Of a DNA stretch of 64,000 nucleotides, positions 46,550 through 58,165 are shown piece after piece. Under the pieces are notes generated by a model that ran no database searches, was not told the origin of the DNA, and was given only the letters and a program-made list of their open reading frames with translations. The DNA is from Chamaecrista fasciculata (Eukaryota; Streptophyta; Magnoliopsida; Fabales; Fabaceae): positions 1 to 64,000 of the forward strand of contig QANZ01009716.1 in the NCBI GenBank assembly GCA_003254925.1, in the 5' to 3' direction. The stretch's first letter is position 1, and every line of letters starts with the position of its first letter. A program made the translations under genes and the position numbers.

Positions 46550-47454
46550 AATATATTTTGGGTTCAGTTGTTTATCCTTAAGTGAATGATCAAAAGAAAT
46601 TACAAGTTGGGGATGTATGTGTACGTTGGAGATGAATTAGAGAGTGTTTTAGTTTTGGAAATTAATAATTGAGGTTTTTTTTTTTCTAAAAAGGAGAAAT
46701 AACGAGAGAGAGATTAATTAGAGAGTGGTGATTATTATTGGAAAGTTTATATTTTTGTGGTTTAAGATTTGTACTATATATGTGTTCTGTAATAGTAACT
46801 TTTGTCTTCCTTGTCTTGGGTTTCTGTTTTGAGAAATTAGTTTTAATTATTTTAATTAATTATGGGTTAATAAAGGATAATATCTGTACCAAATCATGAT
46901 ATAATTAATGACTTTATGAATAATGAAGATTATATTATCATTTCAATGTTCAAATCCTGTTCTCAATGCAACTTTATGAAAACGACAATACATTATAATG
47001 TTTTACAGTTTTAGGTACAGGGTATTGGAGATACAATCAGATCATCGATCTCTAATCTCTACATAGTTAATTATATGAACTTCATTATCAGTTTTACATA
47101 AATGATAGTTAAGATAATAGAATGTGTTTCCCTTAAATATATGCGTTTAATTTGATTTGATGTCAAGAATTCAAAGATTCCACTAATGAATTGGTTTGTC
47201 TTCATTCAAGAATTTGGCCCTAGAGTCATTTTCAATGTCATTAAAAGTTGGTAGGTCATCTATCATTCTATCTATCACATAATTCAATGGATTTTAACGA
47301 ATTTTAATTAAAATAAAATATTAGAATTCAAATATAAGACTCATTGCATTTTCCTTTGCCTTTCTAACAACAACCCAGCTATTTGTCTTCTTCTCATTAA
47401 CTTATTTTTGAGTAAGACTCATAGATCCATAGTGCATGCAGATGTTATATATAT
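46550..47454. other. 3' flank of the carboxylesterase, AT-rich
   Basis: It includes the presumed 3' UTR. No further gene was recognised. Confidence 0.5.
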
Positions 47455-47810
47455 ATAACGTTTGAAACGATTTAAAATTAAAAATTATATTAAATTTATA
47501 TATTGATAAAAGAGTAAGTTTAGGACTAATTTGAGAAATTATAAAAATATGTAAGACTCATCTAAAATAAATAAAATATTTAGGACTAATTTGAAATTAC
47601 CTCATATAGGGAGAGTGAGTGAGGAGAGAGAGAGTGGTAGCATTTTTTAATTTTTAATTATTTTTTTTCATTTTTTAATTAATTTACTTTTTTAAAGAAA
47701 TTGGGAGAGTGAGTGGAGAGAGAGTGGTGACATTTTTTAATTATTTTTTGTATTATTTAATTCATTAATTTTGACAAACTATTAGTACCTTTGGACATAT
47801 AATATAGAGA
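47455..47810 (-). mobile_element. Helitron copy, minus orientation, 3' end lost
   Basis: Read on the minus strand, it starts TCTCTATATTATATG after an A. It follows the same body as the element at 51556-53715 ('tcaccactctctctccactc', 'gatgagtcttacatattt', 'ttcaaacgttatat'). The 3' hairpin and CTAG are absent. Confidence 0.6.
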
Positions 47811-47972
47811 TAGATATTGAAATCATTGAAATTTATTTTGTAAAGAAACTTGTTGATGCTTTCGTGGCAAACTACTCTCGAACTTCCAAGCAATTTAGGA
47901 TAGAAAAATAGAAAGAGGAAGGAGATATCGTGACTTTCCAAAGTTTTAATTAACCAACATTAATATTATATA

Positions 47973-48200
47973 GAGTAAACTAATAATTTGGTCCTTGAAA
48001 GATTACCGAGATAACAATTCAGTCCCTAAAAGATCAAATACAATTTAGTCCTTGAAAGATCAAAATGGTATACTAGTCCTTTTTATGGACTAAATAATAT
48101 ATCGTTTTAATCTTTCAGGGACTAAACCGTATATTTCAATCTTTCAGGGATTGAGTTATTAGTTCGATGATCTTTCAGATACCAAATTGTTAGTTTACTC
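47973..48200. mobile_element. Short foldback MITE, 'gagtaaactaa' family
   Basis: The ends GAGTAAACTAATAATTTGGT and the inverse ACCAAATTGTTAGTTTACTC enclose arms of about 80 bp. The flanks TATTATATA (47964-47972) and CATCATATA (48201-48209) match at 7 of 9. Decayed relatives lie near 37138-37345 and 50879-51075. Confidence 0.6.
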
Positions 48201-48332
48201 CATCATATATGTATAATTGTATATGTATAGTGTAGTATTTTTTTTTTTTGAACCAATATGGTGTAGTATTAATTGTGGAGCACATTGCTGCGCCTGATTT
48301 TCGGAATGATGAGAAGAGATTAGCATGTTATT

Positions 48333-48500
48333 GTTCAGCACACGCTGAGAGAAGGCAACCGTGTAGCCCACTGTATTGCGAGTTTGGGCTTGGGCCTTGA
48401 GGTTGATAAGAAAGTTTGGGATGTTCCTCCTGTTGAAGTAAGAATCATTTTATATGATGATCTTATAGGGACACTGGTCTCTCGTGGCTTTCAGTCTTAA
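48333..48500 (+). pseudogene. 3' fragment of a LINE RNase H domain
   Basis: An open frame reads VQHTLREGNRVAHCIASLG... and ends GTLVSRGFQS-stop. HTLREGNRVAHCIA matches the last RNase H motif of plant LINE/RVT_3 proteins (compare HVLREGNKCADALA in the LINE at 5633-9130), with His in place of the usual final Asp. Only the last 55 residues remain. 'tgtactataagcttctttat' after the stop resembles a LINE 3' tail. A separate insertion or a severe 5' truncation would explain it. Confidence 0.75.
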
Positions 48501-48689
48501 TGTACTATAAGCTTCTTTATTAATATATAGTACTTTAAAAATTAATTCTTAGTTGTGGATGCATCGGGCATGTGTGCTTCAGAGATCAATTATTGCATTT
48601 TAGTTTTCTAGATTAATAATTGAGTTCTTTTCCCTCAAAGGGAGAAATAGAGGTTTTGAGAGTGGTGATAATTAATAAGGATTTATCTA

Positions 48690-49060
48690 ACGTCCGCACA
48701 TTTTAAGATTTTTTTGATTGGTTAGTGAAATATCACATATCTTGAAATCTACAAAATCATTTAAAAGATAATTTTTAATATTTGAAAACTCACTTGATCA
48801 TTCAAAAGAAACCTTAATATGCGCCCTAAAGGCACATGTTAGAAGGACCCAATTAATAATTAGAATATTTATTATTAAAATGATTTATTTAACATGTGCC
48901 CTTAGAGCACATTTTAAGATTTTTTCTGATTGGTTAGTAGAGCATCTCATATTTTGAAATCTACGAAAATTCATTTACAAGATAATTTTTAATATTTAAA
49001 AACTCATTTGACCAATCAAAAGAAACTTTAACATATGTCCTCCAGGCACATATTAGAAGA
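48690..49060. mobile_element. Two direct copies of a small foldback MITE
   Basis: Copies at about 48690-48842 and 48890-49055 share 'gcacattttaagattttt', 'gattggttagt', 'atattttgaaatctac' and 'aatcaaaagaaac'. Each folds back on itself, its ends being 'acatgtgcccttagagcaca' and 'aggcacat(g/a)tta'. A third, partial copy in inverse orientation is at 5395-5494. Confidence 0.65.
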
Positions 49061-49189
49061 ACTCTTACTAAAAATATATATTCGTTTCATGTCAAGAATA
49101 TTGAAAACTTTCCCATCTAGCTAGTCAGTTGTCTGTCTTTGTCATGCATTTCAGTGTCATTAGAAATGGAGATAGCTATTAGAACATCT

Positions 49190-49560
49190 TGATTGTGTGA
49201 CATGAAAATCATATAATTTGTCACACAGTTTAGTGATGGATTTATTTGTCACAAAAATTATCAATATTTTGCTTGTCACAATTATTGTGACAAGTTATGT
49301 TTTAGTCACTAAATTTGTGACGAACAATTTGACAAAATATCTTCATAAAATTGTCACTAACTAATAAAAAATGCAAGAGAATAATTACTTTTTGTGACAG
49401 AGCGTCTGTCACAAAAGTTCAACAAAATTGTTGTAATAAATTAAATCTGTTATCAGTGATAGCATTTTTTTACAGTAATAATATTTTTATCACAAATTTG
49501 TCACTAGTGTAGCATTTTTGTGACAAAATAGCAATATTTCAATCACAAAACTGATCACTT
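49190..49560. repeat. Cluster of TGTGACA/TGTCACA motifs
   Basis: At least ten copies of 'tgtgaca', 'ttgtcac' or 'gtcacaaa' occur in both orientations in about 370 bp. This looks like the subterminal repeats of a CACTA or other DNA transposon, but no terminal CACTA or duplication was located. Confidence 0.5.
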
Positions 49561-50063
49561 TTTTTTTAATCTTATTTTGTGATGACATTATTCCAGTTCA
49601 AATTCATAAATTCACAACAAAATAAACACACAAGGTATATATAAACTCATCATAATATTCATAACATTGTAATATCATTATTCAAATAAAGTGCATAGAT
49701 AAAAATTCTAAATCAATATTTTATAAGTAACACTTTTTTTTTGGCCAAAATTTTACAAGTAACACTAATAAAGCATAAAGTTGTTCATTTACAATACATA
49801 ACTATATATCCTTGTGTAAGATCATCAAAACTTTAAATTGATAATCCCTTTATTTGTGGAAGATAATCTCATTCATTGTAAAGACATATTGCACCATTAC
49901 TATTGGGTCTTGTAATCATTGGTCAACTTTATTATTTAAAATGTATGCTTTATTATATTTATTAAATTAATTTATAATAAGATTTATATAACAATTACAT
50001 TTTAAAAATTATATTTAAATAAAAATTAAGTTCAATTCCGATACATCTTCAATAGTTAAGATA
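49561..50063. other. AT-rich intergenic DNA
   Basis: No gene or bounded repeat was recognised. Confidence 0.5.
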
Positions 50064-50072
50064 GTTGTTTTA

Positions 50073-50425
50073 GGTAAAAATACTAATTTCATCTCTAAAC
50101 TTTTTATTCACGGTAAATTTCGTCTCTAATTTTTTTTGTGATTAATTTTATCTTCAATGTTTTATATTTTGGTCAATTTTACCCTTTGACTAACTCATTT
50201 CAATAAATTAATGATTGTCTGCATTCTATTTTTTAATCTGAGTTAAAATTTGATTTTTTTTTCTATCAACTTTACATTACATATCATCAGACATCAGTCA
50301 CATAAATTTTTTTGTTAATATTTGACTAAAATAAGAGCAAAAGATAAAACTAAACGAAATGTGAGACATTAGAGATGAAATTACCGTTGGTATAAAGTTC
50401 ACGGAGAGAAGTAAATACTTTTGCC
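50073..50425. mobile_element. Foldback Mutator-like MITE
   Basis: The ends GGTAAAAATACTAATTTCAT and AAGTAAATACTTTTGCC are imperfect inverted repeats. The flanks GTTGTTTTA (50064-50072) and GTTGTTTTC (50426-50434) match at 8 of 9. There is no ORF. Confidence 0.65.
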
Positions 50426-50434
50426 GTTGTTTTC

Positions 50435-51300
50435 ATAAACAAAACAAAAAGTTTTATTCACGTTCTCATTTTCATTTATATTTTTCATTTTCAAAGTTGC
50501 TATTATTACATTTTATTCAAGCCATAATATTTTGAAGTACTCTATTAATTAGCACCACTGAGCAAGAGATAAGAAGATCAACATACTAAAACTCATTTAA
50601 CTCGTGTTATAAAATGAATAAAAGTACTGATAATTATTATTACAAGTGCATGCATCTTCCTTAGTTTACTTTCCTTTGCCTTTTAACAACAACCCTAACA
50701 TCGTCGCGACTAATTGACTTCTTCTCATTGACTTATATATTAATAAAAATAATATTACTTAATTTTTTAAGAATTGTGTATACTATAAAAAAGTAAAAAT
50801 TAATTATAATTTTACTTATATTTATTGATTAATATAAATAAATATAAGAATAATAAACTAACAATTTGATTTTTTTTGTGAGTAACAATTTGATTTTTGA
50901 AAAATTACTGAGTTCGCAACCCGATCTATAAAAGAACCAGAAGGTATATTTATTAATCCCTGAAAGAATTAAAATATTTAGTTAAAAAAATTACTAATTA
51001 GTATATTGTTTGATTCTTTTAAGGACTAAATTATATATTTTAATATTTCAATAAGGACCAAATTGTTACCTTACTCTAAATATAATATAAAATTTACTAA
51101 TTAGTCACTAAACAAATCAATTATATTTTTTATTTTGAAAGGAGATAACTAAACATGTGCAGCATGCTCAAACTAAAATTAATTAAAAATGTAAATAAAC
51201 ACACAGAAAAAAGTGCAGACGTTGGAACTGAACCCATGGCTTATGAATAAAAAAGAGTGCCTTCAACCACTGCACCAAATGCTTTTCATTGTAACACCTA
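50435..51300. other. AT-rich intergenic DNA
   Basis: No gene was seen. A decayed relative of the 47973-48200 foldback family occupies about 50879-51075. Confidence 0.45.
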
Positions 51301-51478
51301 TCTTATATTATATGGCTCCATCTTTTTTTGTCATCCACATTATAAAATTATAATACAAAATTAATAATAAGAGGAAAATTATTATTTGATCCCTTCTTTT
51401 TTACTGAGTTAACAATTTAGTCCCTCATTTATTTTACATACATATTTGCGTGCCCGTTAGGGCACGCAAAGCCTCTAG
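51301..51478 (+). mobile_element. 178-bp miniature Helitron
   Basis: It starts TCTTATATTATATGG directly after an A (51300) and ends in CTAG (51475-51478) followed by T. The perfect hairpin GCGTGCCCGTTAGGGCACGC (51449-51468) lies 6 bp before CTCTAG. There is no ORF. It is one of the clearest Helitron termini here. Confidence 0.8.
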
Positions 51479-51555
51479 TATATCTATATGGCCTCTCTCC
51501 CTCGATATAAATAATATATTACAGACGCGTGTTTGAATAAGAGAGTATATATATA

Positions 51556-53715
51556 TACTATATTATATGGTTCCACCCCTTATGGTTGGTCAAAAATAGT
51601 AAATTAAAACATTAAAAAAGAAAAAAAAATCACCACTCTCTCTCCACTCACTCCCCCCACTTCTTTAAAAAAAGAGTAAACCCCTTTTTTGGTCCCTCAA
51701 TTGTTATTGAGTCGAGGAATCGGTCCCTCAATTGTGGGAAACTACAACTCAGTCCCTCAATTGTACAATCCCGTTTACGTTTTGGTCCCTCACGTCTGGT
51801 CCGTTAGTGATAGAGGTGTTAAGTGATGACGTGTCACCGTTATCTGCTTAGGTGGCCGTTAAATGCTTAGTTGAGGGACCAAATCCTCGACTCAGTAACA
51901 ATTGAGGGACCAAAAAGGGGGTTTGCTCAAATTAATATCCAACTCATTTCCACTTGACACCTCATTCAAACTACTCTCTTGCAATTTGGTCCCAAAACCC
52001 CTAAATCCCCTAAAACTTTTTTTAATCCTCTTCTTCATCTTTTTCATCTTCTTCATTCAGTTTAGTCCCAAATCCTAAAAATAAAATTGTAAATTATCCC
52101 AAAACCTTTCCAAACATTCCAATTTAGTCCTTAAATGTATTAAAACCCCCGTTTTGAGCAAACCCCCTTTTTGGTCCCTCAATTGTTAATGAGTTGGATA
52201 ATTCTCCATGCTATTTGAAAACTTGAATGTTAGGGGATTTCTGATCTGGATGAATATGGTGACAAAACTGTGGCTAATGGGAATGTGGAATCCAGTACAT
52301 CTGAGCCGGTATATCCCATATTTGTTTTGCCAATTCTGAGACTGCAAACGGGCATTGCATGGATTGTATTCTAAATACGTTCTTTCTCTTACATCTAGCC
52401 TTTGCTTGGATTGTATTCTAAATACGTTCTTTCTCTTACATCTAGCCTTTGCTGATGCAATGTCGTCTCTATCACATGGGTCGAGCCATAAAGGGTGTTC
52501 TTCTAATGAACAAAAAGGTATGTTCCTTGTTAGATTGTCATGATGGAAATACATGATCGTTTTTTATATGATAATATGCATTTTAGCAAATGTATATTAA
52601 CTCCAAGGTTCAGTTTTGTATACATGAGTTTACTATTGACACGTTTTTTACCAATTAATTTCAGTTTCTTAAATTAGATGTTTTGAAGTAAATCACCCCA
52701 TTGTATTTGGGAGAGGTATTCCTTTAAGAACCTAATAATTAAAAAGGTAGGTTGAATGAATGATTGTATTGATGAATAATGAGTTTATATCCAGCATAAA
52801 GGAATCCTGAGAATCAGGATTTTAATAACTAGTAGATCCTAAAATCAGGGCAGCTATTTATAATTAAAGGTAAATCCCAAGAATCAGTAACTGATATGTA
52901 CAATTTAAATATCGTATGAAAGAGAGAAGTTAGGAGAGGATAGCTGAGAAGTTAGGGTTTTAGGGTTTTTAATACATTTACGGACTAAATTGGAATGTTT
53001 GGAAAGGTTTTGGGATACTTTACAATTTTATTTTTAGGATTTGGGACTAAAATGAATGAAGAAGATGAAAAAGATGAAGAAGAGGATTAAAAAAAGTTTT
53101 AGGGGATATAGGGGTTTTGGAACCAAATTGCAAGAGAGTAGTTTGAATGAGGTGTCAAGTGGAAATAAGTTGGATATTAATTTGAGCAAACCCCCTTTTT
53201 GGTTCCTCAATTGTTACTGAGTCAAGGATTTGGTCCCTCAACTAAGCATTTAACGGCCACCTAAGCAGATAACGGTGACACGTCATCACTTAACACCTCT
53301 ATCACTAACGGACCAGACGTGAGGGACCAAAACGTAAACGGGATTGTACAATTGAGGGACTGAGTTGTAGTTTCCCACAATTGAGGGACCGATTCCTCGA
53401 CTCAGTAACAATTGAGGGACCAAAAAGGGGGTTTGCTCTTAAAAAAATAAATGAATTAAAAAATGTAAAAAAAAAATTAAAAATTAAAAAATGTCACCAC
53501 TCTCTCTCCACTCACTCTCCCATATGAGGTAATTTTAAATTGGTCCTAAATATTTTATTTATTTTAGATGAGTCTTACATATTTGTATAATTTCTCAAAT
53601 TGGTCCCAAACTTACTCTTTTATCAATATAAAAATTTAATATAATTTTCAACTTTAAATCAATTCAAACGTTATATGCATATTGGCGTGCCCGTTAGGAC
53701 ACGCCAAGCCCCTAG
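51556..53715 (+). mobile_element. Helitron split by a Mutator-like insertion
   Basis: The 5' end is near 'actatattatatggttcc' (about 51556; the exact TC start is unclear). The 3' end is a hairpin GCGTGCCCGTTAGGACACGC, then CCCCTAG at 53715 followed by T. Removing the insertion at 51674-53438 with one 9-bp duplication leaves an element of about 385 bp. That is collinear with the minus-strand copy at 47455-47810. Confidence 0.72.
51674..53438. mobile_element. Pack-MULE-like element with captured exon-intron sequence
   Basis: Arms of about 480 bp are inverted copies (outer 'ccctcaattgtt', 'cctcgactcagtaacaattg', inner 'ccaactcatttccacttgac'). Identical TTAAAAAAA nonamers flank it (51665-51673 and 53439-53447). 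The centre (about 52200-52560) holds host-like sequence: an open block ...DLDEYGDKTVANGNVESSTSEP ending at CCG|GTATAT, a 90-nt intron, and a second block ending at AAAAG|GTATGT (52517). It is non-autonomous. The source gene was not recognised. Confidence 0.85.
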
Positions 53716-54472
53716 TATATATATATATACACACACACGATGTTAGATAAGACAAACATGTCTAAACAAATAAATATATATTAATTACTTGTCTACATCA
53801 TATTTTGATTTATTTCATTTCAGTATTTGGAGTGTGAGAAGATGATAATATTATATATTGGAGTGGTAAAAATAATATTATCTCAATGATAGTTAAATAA
53901 TACATGATTTTGAATCGAACCTGTTTTTTCTTTAAATAGTTAAATCAAAAGTTTCAACTTCCATCATAAATTACAACCCTCAAAAATAATATATGGAGGC
54001 CAGAAAATGAAAGTTTGGAATAAAGACCTATTTTCAAAAAGCCTAAAAATATGAGTCTAGTTTGAGCCACTCGAAGCTTGGGGCTAAAAACCCGTCATGC
54101 TTTCTTTTCTTTTCATAAATTATTACATAGTACAGTTACGCAGCTTCGCTGAAGTTTCAATTATATAGTAGAATCTTCTGACCAAAAAAAAAATATAGTA
54201 CAATTATCTTAATATCACAATGAGAAGTCTCTTAAAAAAAATATCACAATATAACAAGTTTTTGTTTTTATTACATTTTTAATAATAAAAAATTAAGGTG
54301 TCACATTTAATTTGTCTAATACAAGCCTCTTATAACAATTATTTCTTATTTTCTTCCTAAGCATGGTTGAGCTTATCACAAATGAGATGGAGTTATTTAA
54401 CACGAATTAAACACAAACTTAAAAAGTATTCTTAATTTATCCACTTTTAGTCTCCAAAGAGAGAGATCACAA
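53716..54472. other. AT-rich intergenic DNA
   Basis: Downstream flank of the minus-strand reductase remnant. No gene or bounded repeat was seen. Confidence 0.5.
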
Positions 54473-57327
54473 CTAAAAGTAGACAAACCTTTTCTCTTTC
54501 AAGCTTTCCACAGTCTCCCTCAGGCTCACTTCCAATAGAATAAACTTAATTCCTAATGTTTTTGCCTTTTCTCTGGAGATTTGATACCTTTTCTTAAGAA
54601 GCAACACATTTTCGTCCAGGGGCCAAAACAAGGGAATATTTAAATTAACTACAATTTCTAATAAAAATAAAGGTAAATTAATTTTTTTCAAGATTAATTT
54701 GTATTATGGGTTCCTTTGGTAATTTTCTATGGCTTCTTTAAGGGATTCTCCATGGTAGCATGCAAAGAGATTGGACAAATTGGTCCATTCATGATCTCGT
54801 TTTTCTCCCTATTTTCATTTTTTGTTTTTGTTATGACTTATGCGGGACCTTCTTGTCATCAATGCTTGTGCAGTCATATCTCCAATAAAATTTAAATTAT
54901 AGAAAAACAAAACAATGATCTTTTTCTGTTGTCTCAGTCTTGCCAATGTCAAGTCAATAAGGATAACTGTAAAGCATTGTTGTTTTAAGTCTCTACAGTA
55001 AAGCATTGTGATAGTAATGTCCACACCTCATAAGTCAACTTTGATTTTCTGATTAAAATTACTGTAACATTAATTTTCTTATCCCAAAGTACATACCCTG
55101 TAAGTCCACTTCAACATTGGACACTGATTCCCTAATCAAATAGCTAGAGCCAGAAAATCATTTTGAAAATGATCAAGTAATCCAGATTAAGACAAATCAA
55201 GTAACAGGGTCTTTTAATATCATGAAGCTTGTGAGTAGATAAAGATTACCATTTATTAGGCTCAAAATTGCAGCAGAACTCTCATTAAGTGATGGTTGCA
55301 AGAGTGGCCCTAACACTATCCCTGGGTTGATACATACCATGTCAATGTTGTTTTCTTTTACAAATTTCCAGGCAGCATCTTCAGCTAGAGTCTTGGAAAG
55401 AAGATACCCGGACCAGTCCTAAAGAAACAAAATATAAAACAATAGGAAACTTGTAGGGCATTGTAAAATAGTATGCTTGAGCATTACAAACACCATATCT
55501 GCATATATTGTTGGAACAAATACATTAGCACAATTTCTCAGCAGCAACAATTAAGCTTGGAAGTATTGAGCTTTTATCATATAAAATGAAAAAGGATAAC
55601 TGTGGAGGCAATTTAGCCAGTTTAATGGGAAACTCTGCATTAAAGTTAAAAATGCCCATAGCAACACCCCTAGCGACAAAGCAACCTTGGAAAACCCTCT
55701 TTCAAAAGCCAGAAATAACTAATTAATTTAAGTATTTTTCCAAGTAGTCATACTATTTGATGTGAGATTTGAACATATTATACTTCTAGTTTACCACAAT
55801 CTCCATCACATTCCAACTTCACACAGCATTCAATACATTCAGATAAGCCAATTGCATTAATTACAAAATTCATCCAGGGTTAGCTCGATCGATGAAATAT
55901 AGCACATACCCCAAATTTCAGACAAAATTCTGGCTCCGAAAACCATGTCTCATCAACTACAACTTCAGGAGCTGTAGGCCTTCCATTACATGAAACTGCT
56001 GCCATGGAAGATGTTAAAACAACTCGTTTTACAGATGTTGATTTTGCACATGATTTAAGAATATTGAGAGTTCCCTTGACAGCTGGGTCAATAACTTCTG
56101 TCTGAAACAAGAAAAGCAACAGTTGGAAGCTAGGAAACAGAACAACGATATGGTAACTTCAATGGTTGTCAATCTCCTTAGTTATATGACCTTATGAAGA
56201 GCTGTATATTCAACTCAAACTTGAATGATCAACTAGTATAAGTTTACACATGCTACTAAATATCTAATGAAGGTTCATATATAACCCTACTACTCGTCAT
56301 GTAATGTGAAAATACTAAGTAAAATGACCATAACAAAAATCACTAGTGAATGTTCACAGTTCAAGACCAGGTAGGTATGCATTAAGGGATTCTGAGCTCT
56401 GTTTGGTTGGAGAGGAATGCCTGCATCTTCATGCTCTCCACAGGTTCTTTTTGAGGAAATCACTATTTCGGCCACGGAAAGACATTGAAAAAATCCTCTA
56501 TTCTCATTAGTTTTATTTTTATTGATTTAAGATTTTTCTTTTCTTGTTTGAAGATCTCTATTCCTTCAATCTTTTGTATTTTCTTCTTTTACCCGAAAAA
56601 AAAGGAAGAAAGAAAGAAGAAACAAAATGTCTTTATATCCTTACTAGTTGAACATCGATACTAATTTCTGTCCACAAACAGTAGATTTCAGAAAAATATC
56701 AAAGCAGCTCACTTGGAGTACTGACCATTTCTTTAAATGTCAATTGTACTTTAAGATGCCATACTGCGTTTTGCCACTATAAAGCCATTTAGTAATCAAA
56801 ATAAAGTGACCCAAAACGAGACTAACAGCTAGATGCCTAAGCTACATTAATTTCTTTGTTTCTAAAATACATTACTCCAACTAAAGAAGAGGTGAAAGGC
56901 AGCAGTTGAGACTCACCATTTTCCTGGCCTGTTAACCATCTACATAACATAGATTGGAAGCACCCAAAACATCATTCTATATTCTTTGAGTAATTTTGCA
57001 GAAATTTCCCTAAATATGGACCATAGTAAAACCAAAAATACTGTGATACTTTAATAGTACATAGTGAACTGAAGTCATTAGACTACAGGAAAAGGCAAGC
57101 TTTTGGGAACGGACGACTTGTTATCAAAACAAAATAATATAAAACTTTCCAACTCTCTTTTTGGAGGACCTTTTGATTTTAAAGCAGCAAGTAACAGCTT
57201 TTTAATCTCTCACAGTAGCTTTGACGGTGTAGCGACGAAGAAGAAGGAGCTTAACGATCCATGAAGCGATGTAGCCAGAAGCACCGGTGACGCACACTAC
57301 CTTGTTCTTCCCTGAATTGTCGCTCAT
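54473..57327 (-). pseudogene. Cinnamoyl-CoA-reductase-like NAD(P)-dependent reductase, exons missing
   Basis: This belongs to the SDR family of CCR-like reductases. Four blocks lie in order on the minus strand. The first, 57205-57327, gives [23 protein letters not shown]...VKATVRD with the TGxxGxxA cofactor loop. It then runs into TAA (57202-57204). The second, 55910-56101, gives [18 protein letters not shown] and the [11 protein letters not shown] strand with the catalytic Ser region, and has good splice sites. The third, 55250-55418, contains the catalytic Tyr/Lys as YLLSK plus [15 protein letters not shown]. The last (about 54473-54620) is a diverged C-terminus ([22 protein letters not shown]). 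The expected exon 2 (the 'VFHTASP' segment) and the exon before the last ('WV.V.DVA.AHI') were not found. The KLWY context of the Tyr is also changed to WSGY. It is probably non-functional. Confidence 0.8.
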
Positions 57328-57468
57328 GCTGCTTCAATTTCCTTCTTCTTTTAGTCTCCTGATTCATTCGCTTGCTTTCTCGCAACTCCATCGTTTCGCC
57401 TAATTCACTCTGCGCTACCAGCCATAATGGAAAAGCGCGCCTTGCAGAGCAGAAAAATGTGCATGAAT

Positions 57469-57560
57469 ACTTGTGCATGTAACGTGGGATCACCAAATTC
57501 ATCCATCACCTTCGAACGTTTATGAATGAATTTGGTCATCCCACGTTATATGCACAAGTA
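57469..57560. repeat. 35-bp-arm hairpin upstream of the reductase remnant
   Basis: TACTTGTGCATGTAACGTGG... (57469-57503) and its inverse (57526-57560) differ at about two positions and enclose a 22-bp loop. A third partial copy of the motifs ('accaaattcatccatc', 'cttgtgcatgtaact') lies at 57571-57630. It sits about 140-230 bp 5' of the reductase ATG. Confidence 0.75.
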
Positions 57561-57675
57561 TAAGTGAAATCACCAAATTCATCCATCCCATATTAAAAAT
57601 CACCTATACTTCTTGTGCATGTAACTCTGTTTCTCTCCAATTTCTCTCTTCACCCTTTCCAACTCTCTTTCTCTC

Positions 57676-58165
57676 TTCACCCTATGGTATTCTCCGTTAA
57701 CATTTTGGTACCCTTCTGAAGCCATTTTATAATTTTAACCATAATAAATTGTGCAAAAATTATATATTGACTCCTAATATTTTCATAAAATTATAAATAG
57801 GTTCCTGGATACATGTTATCTAGGGACTAAAATGAAAACTATAAAAAAATTTTGAAGTTAATACAATTTTTGAAAAATATAGGACAGAAGATAAAATTAC
57901 AAAACAGTCCCAAATTTTTTTATTTTCATTTTAGTCCCGAGATAATATGTATCCAAGGACCCGTTTGTAATTTTCAAAAAATATTGGGGTCAATATGTAA
58001 TTTTTGCAAAATTTGTTATGGTTAAAATTACAAAATGGCTTCAGAAGGTTATCAAAGTGTTAACGAAGAATATCACATGGTACCAAAGTGTCACTTTTTA
58101 AACCAAAGGACACCAAAGTGAAATATAACCAAATCACAGGGCACCAAAGTGAAATTTGTCCTAAT
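57676..58165. mobile_element. Foldback element of the 'ggtaccctgtgg' family
   Basis: The left arm 'atggtattctccgttaacat' onward and the right arm 'gttaacgaagaatatcacat' are inverted. The interior again has 'atatgtatccaaggacc' and 'taattttaaccata'. The right end is followed by three spaced copies of 'aaagtgaaatttgtcctaat' (near 58147, 58254 and 58340). Confidence 0.65.

Noticed and set aside
49190..49560. Possible CRISPR-like or tandem-repeat array
   Set aside because: The motif spacing is irregular and both orientations occur. This is plant nuclear DNA, and the motif fits transposon subterminal repeats better.
56280..56480. Candidate for the missing exon 2 of the CCR-like gene
   Set aside because: The minus-strand translation (MAEIVISSKRTCGEHEDAG...) shows none of the expected 'VFHTASP' residues and no good splice pair in phase.
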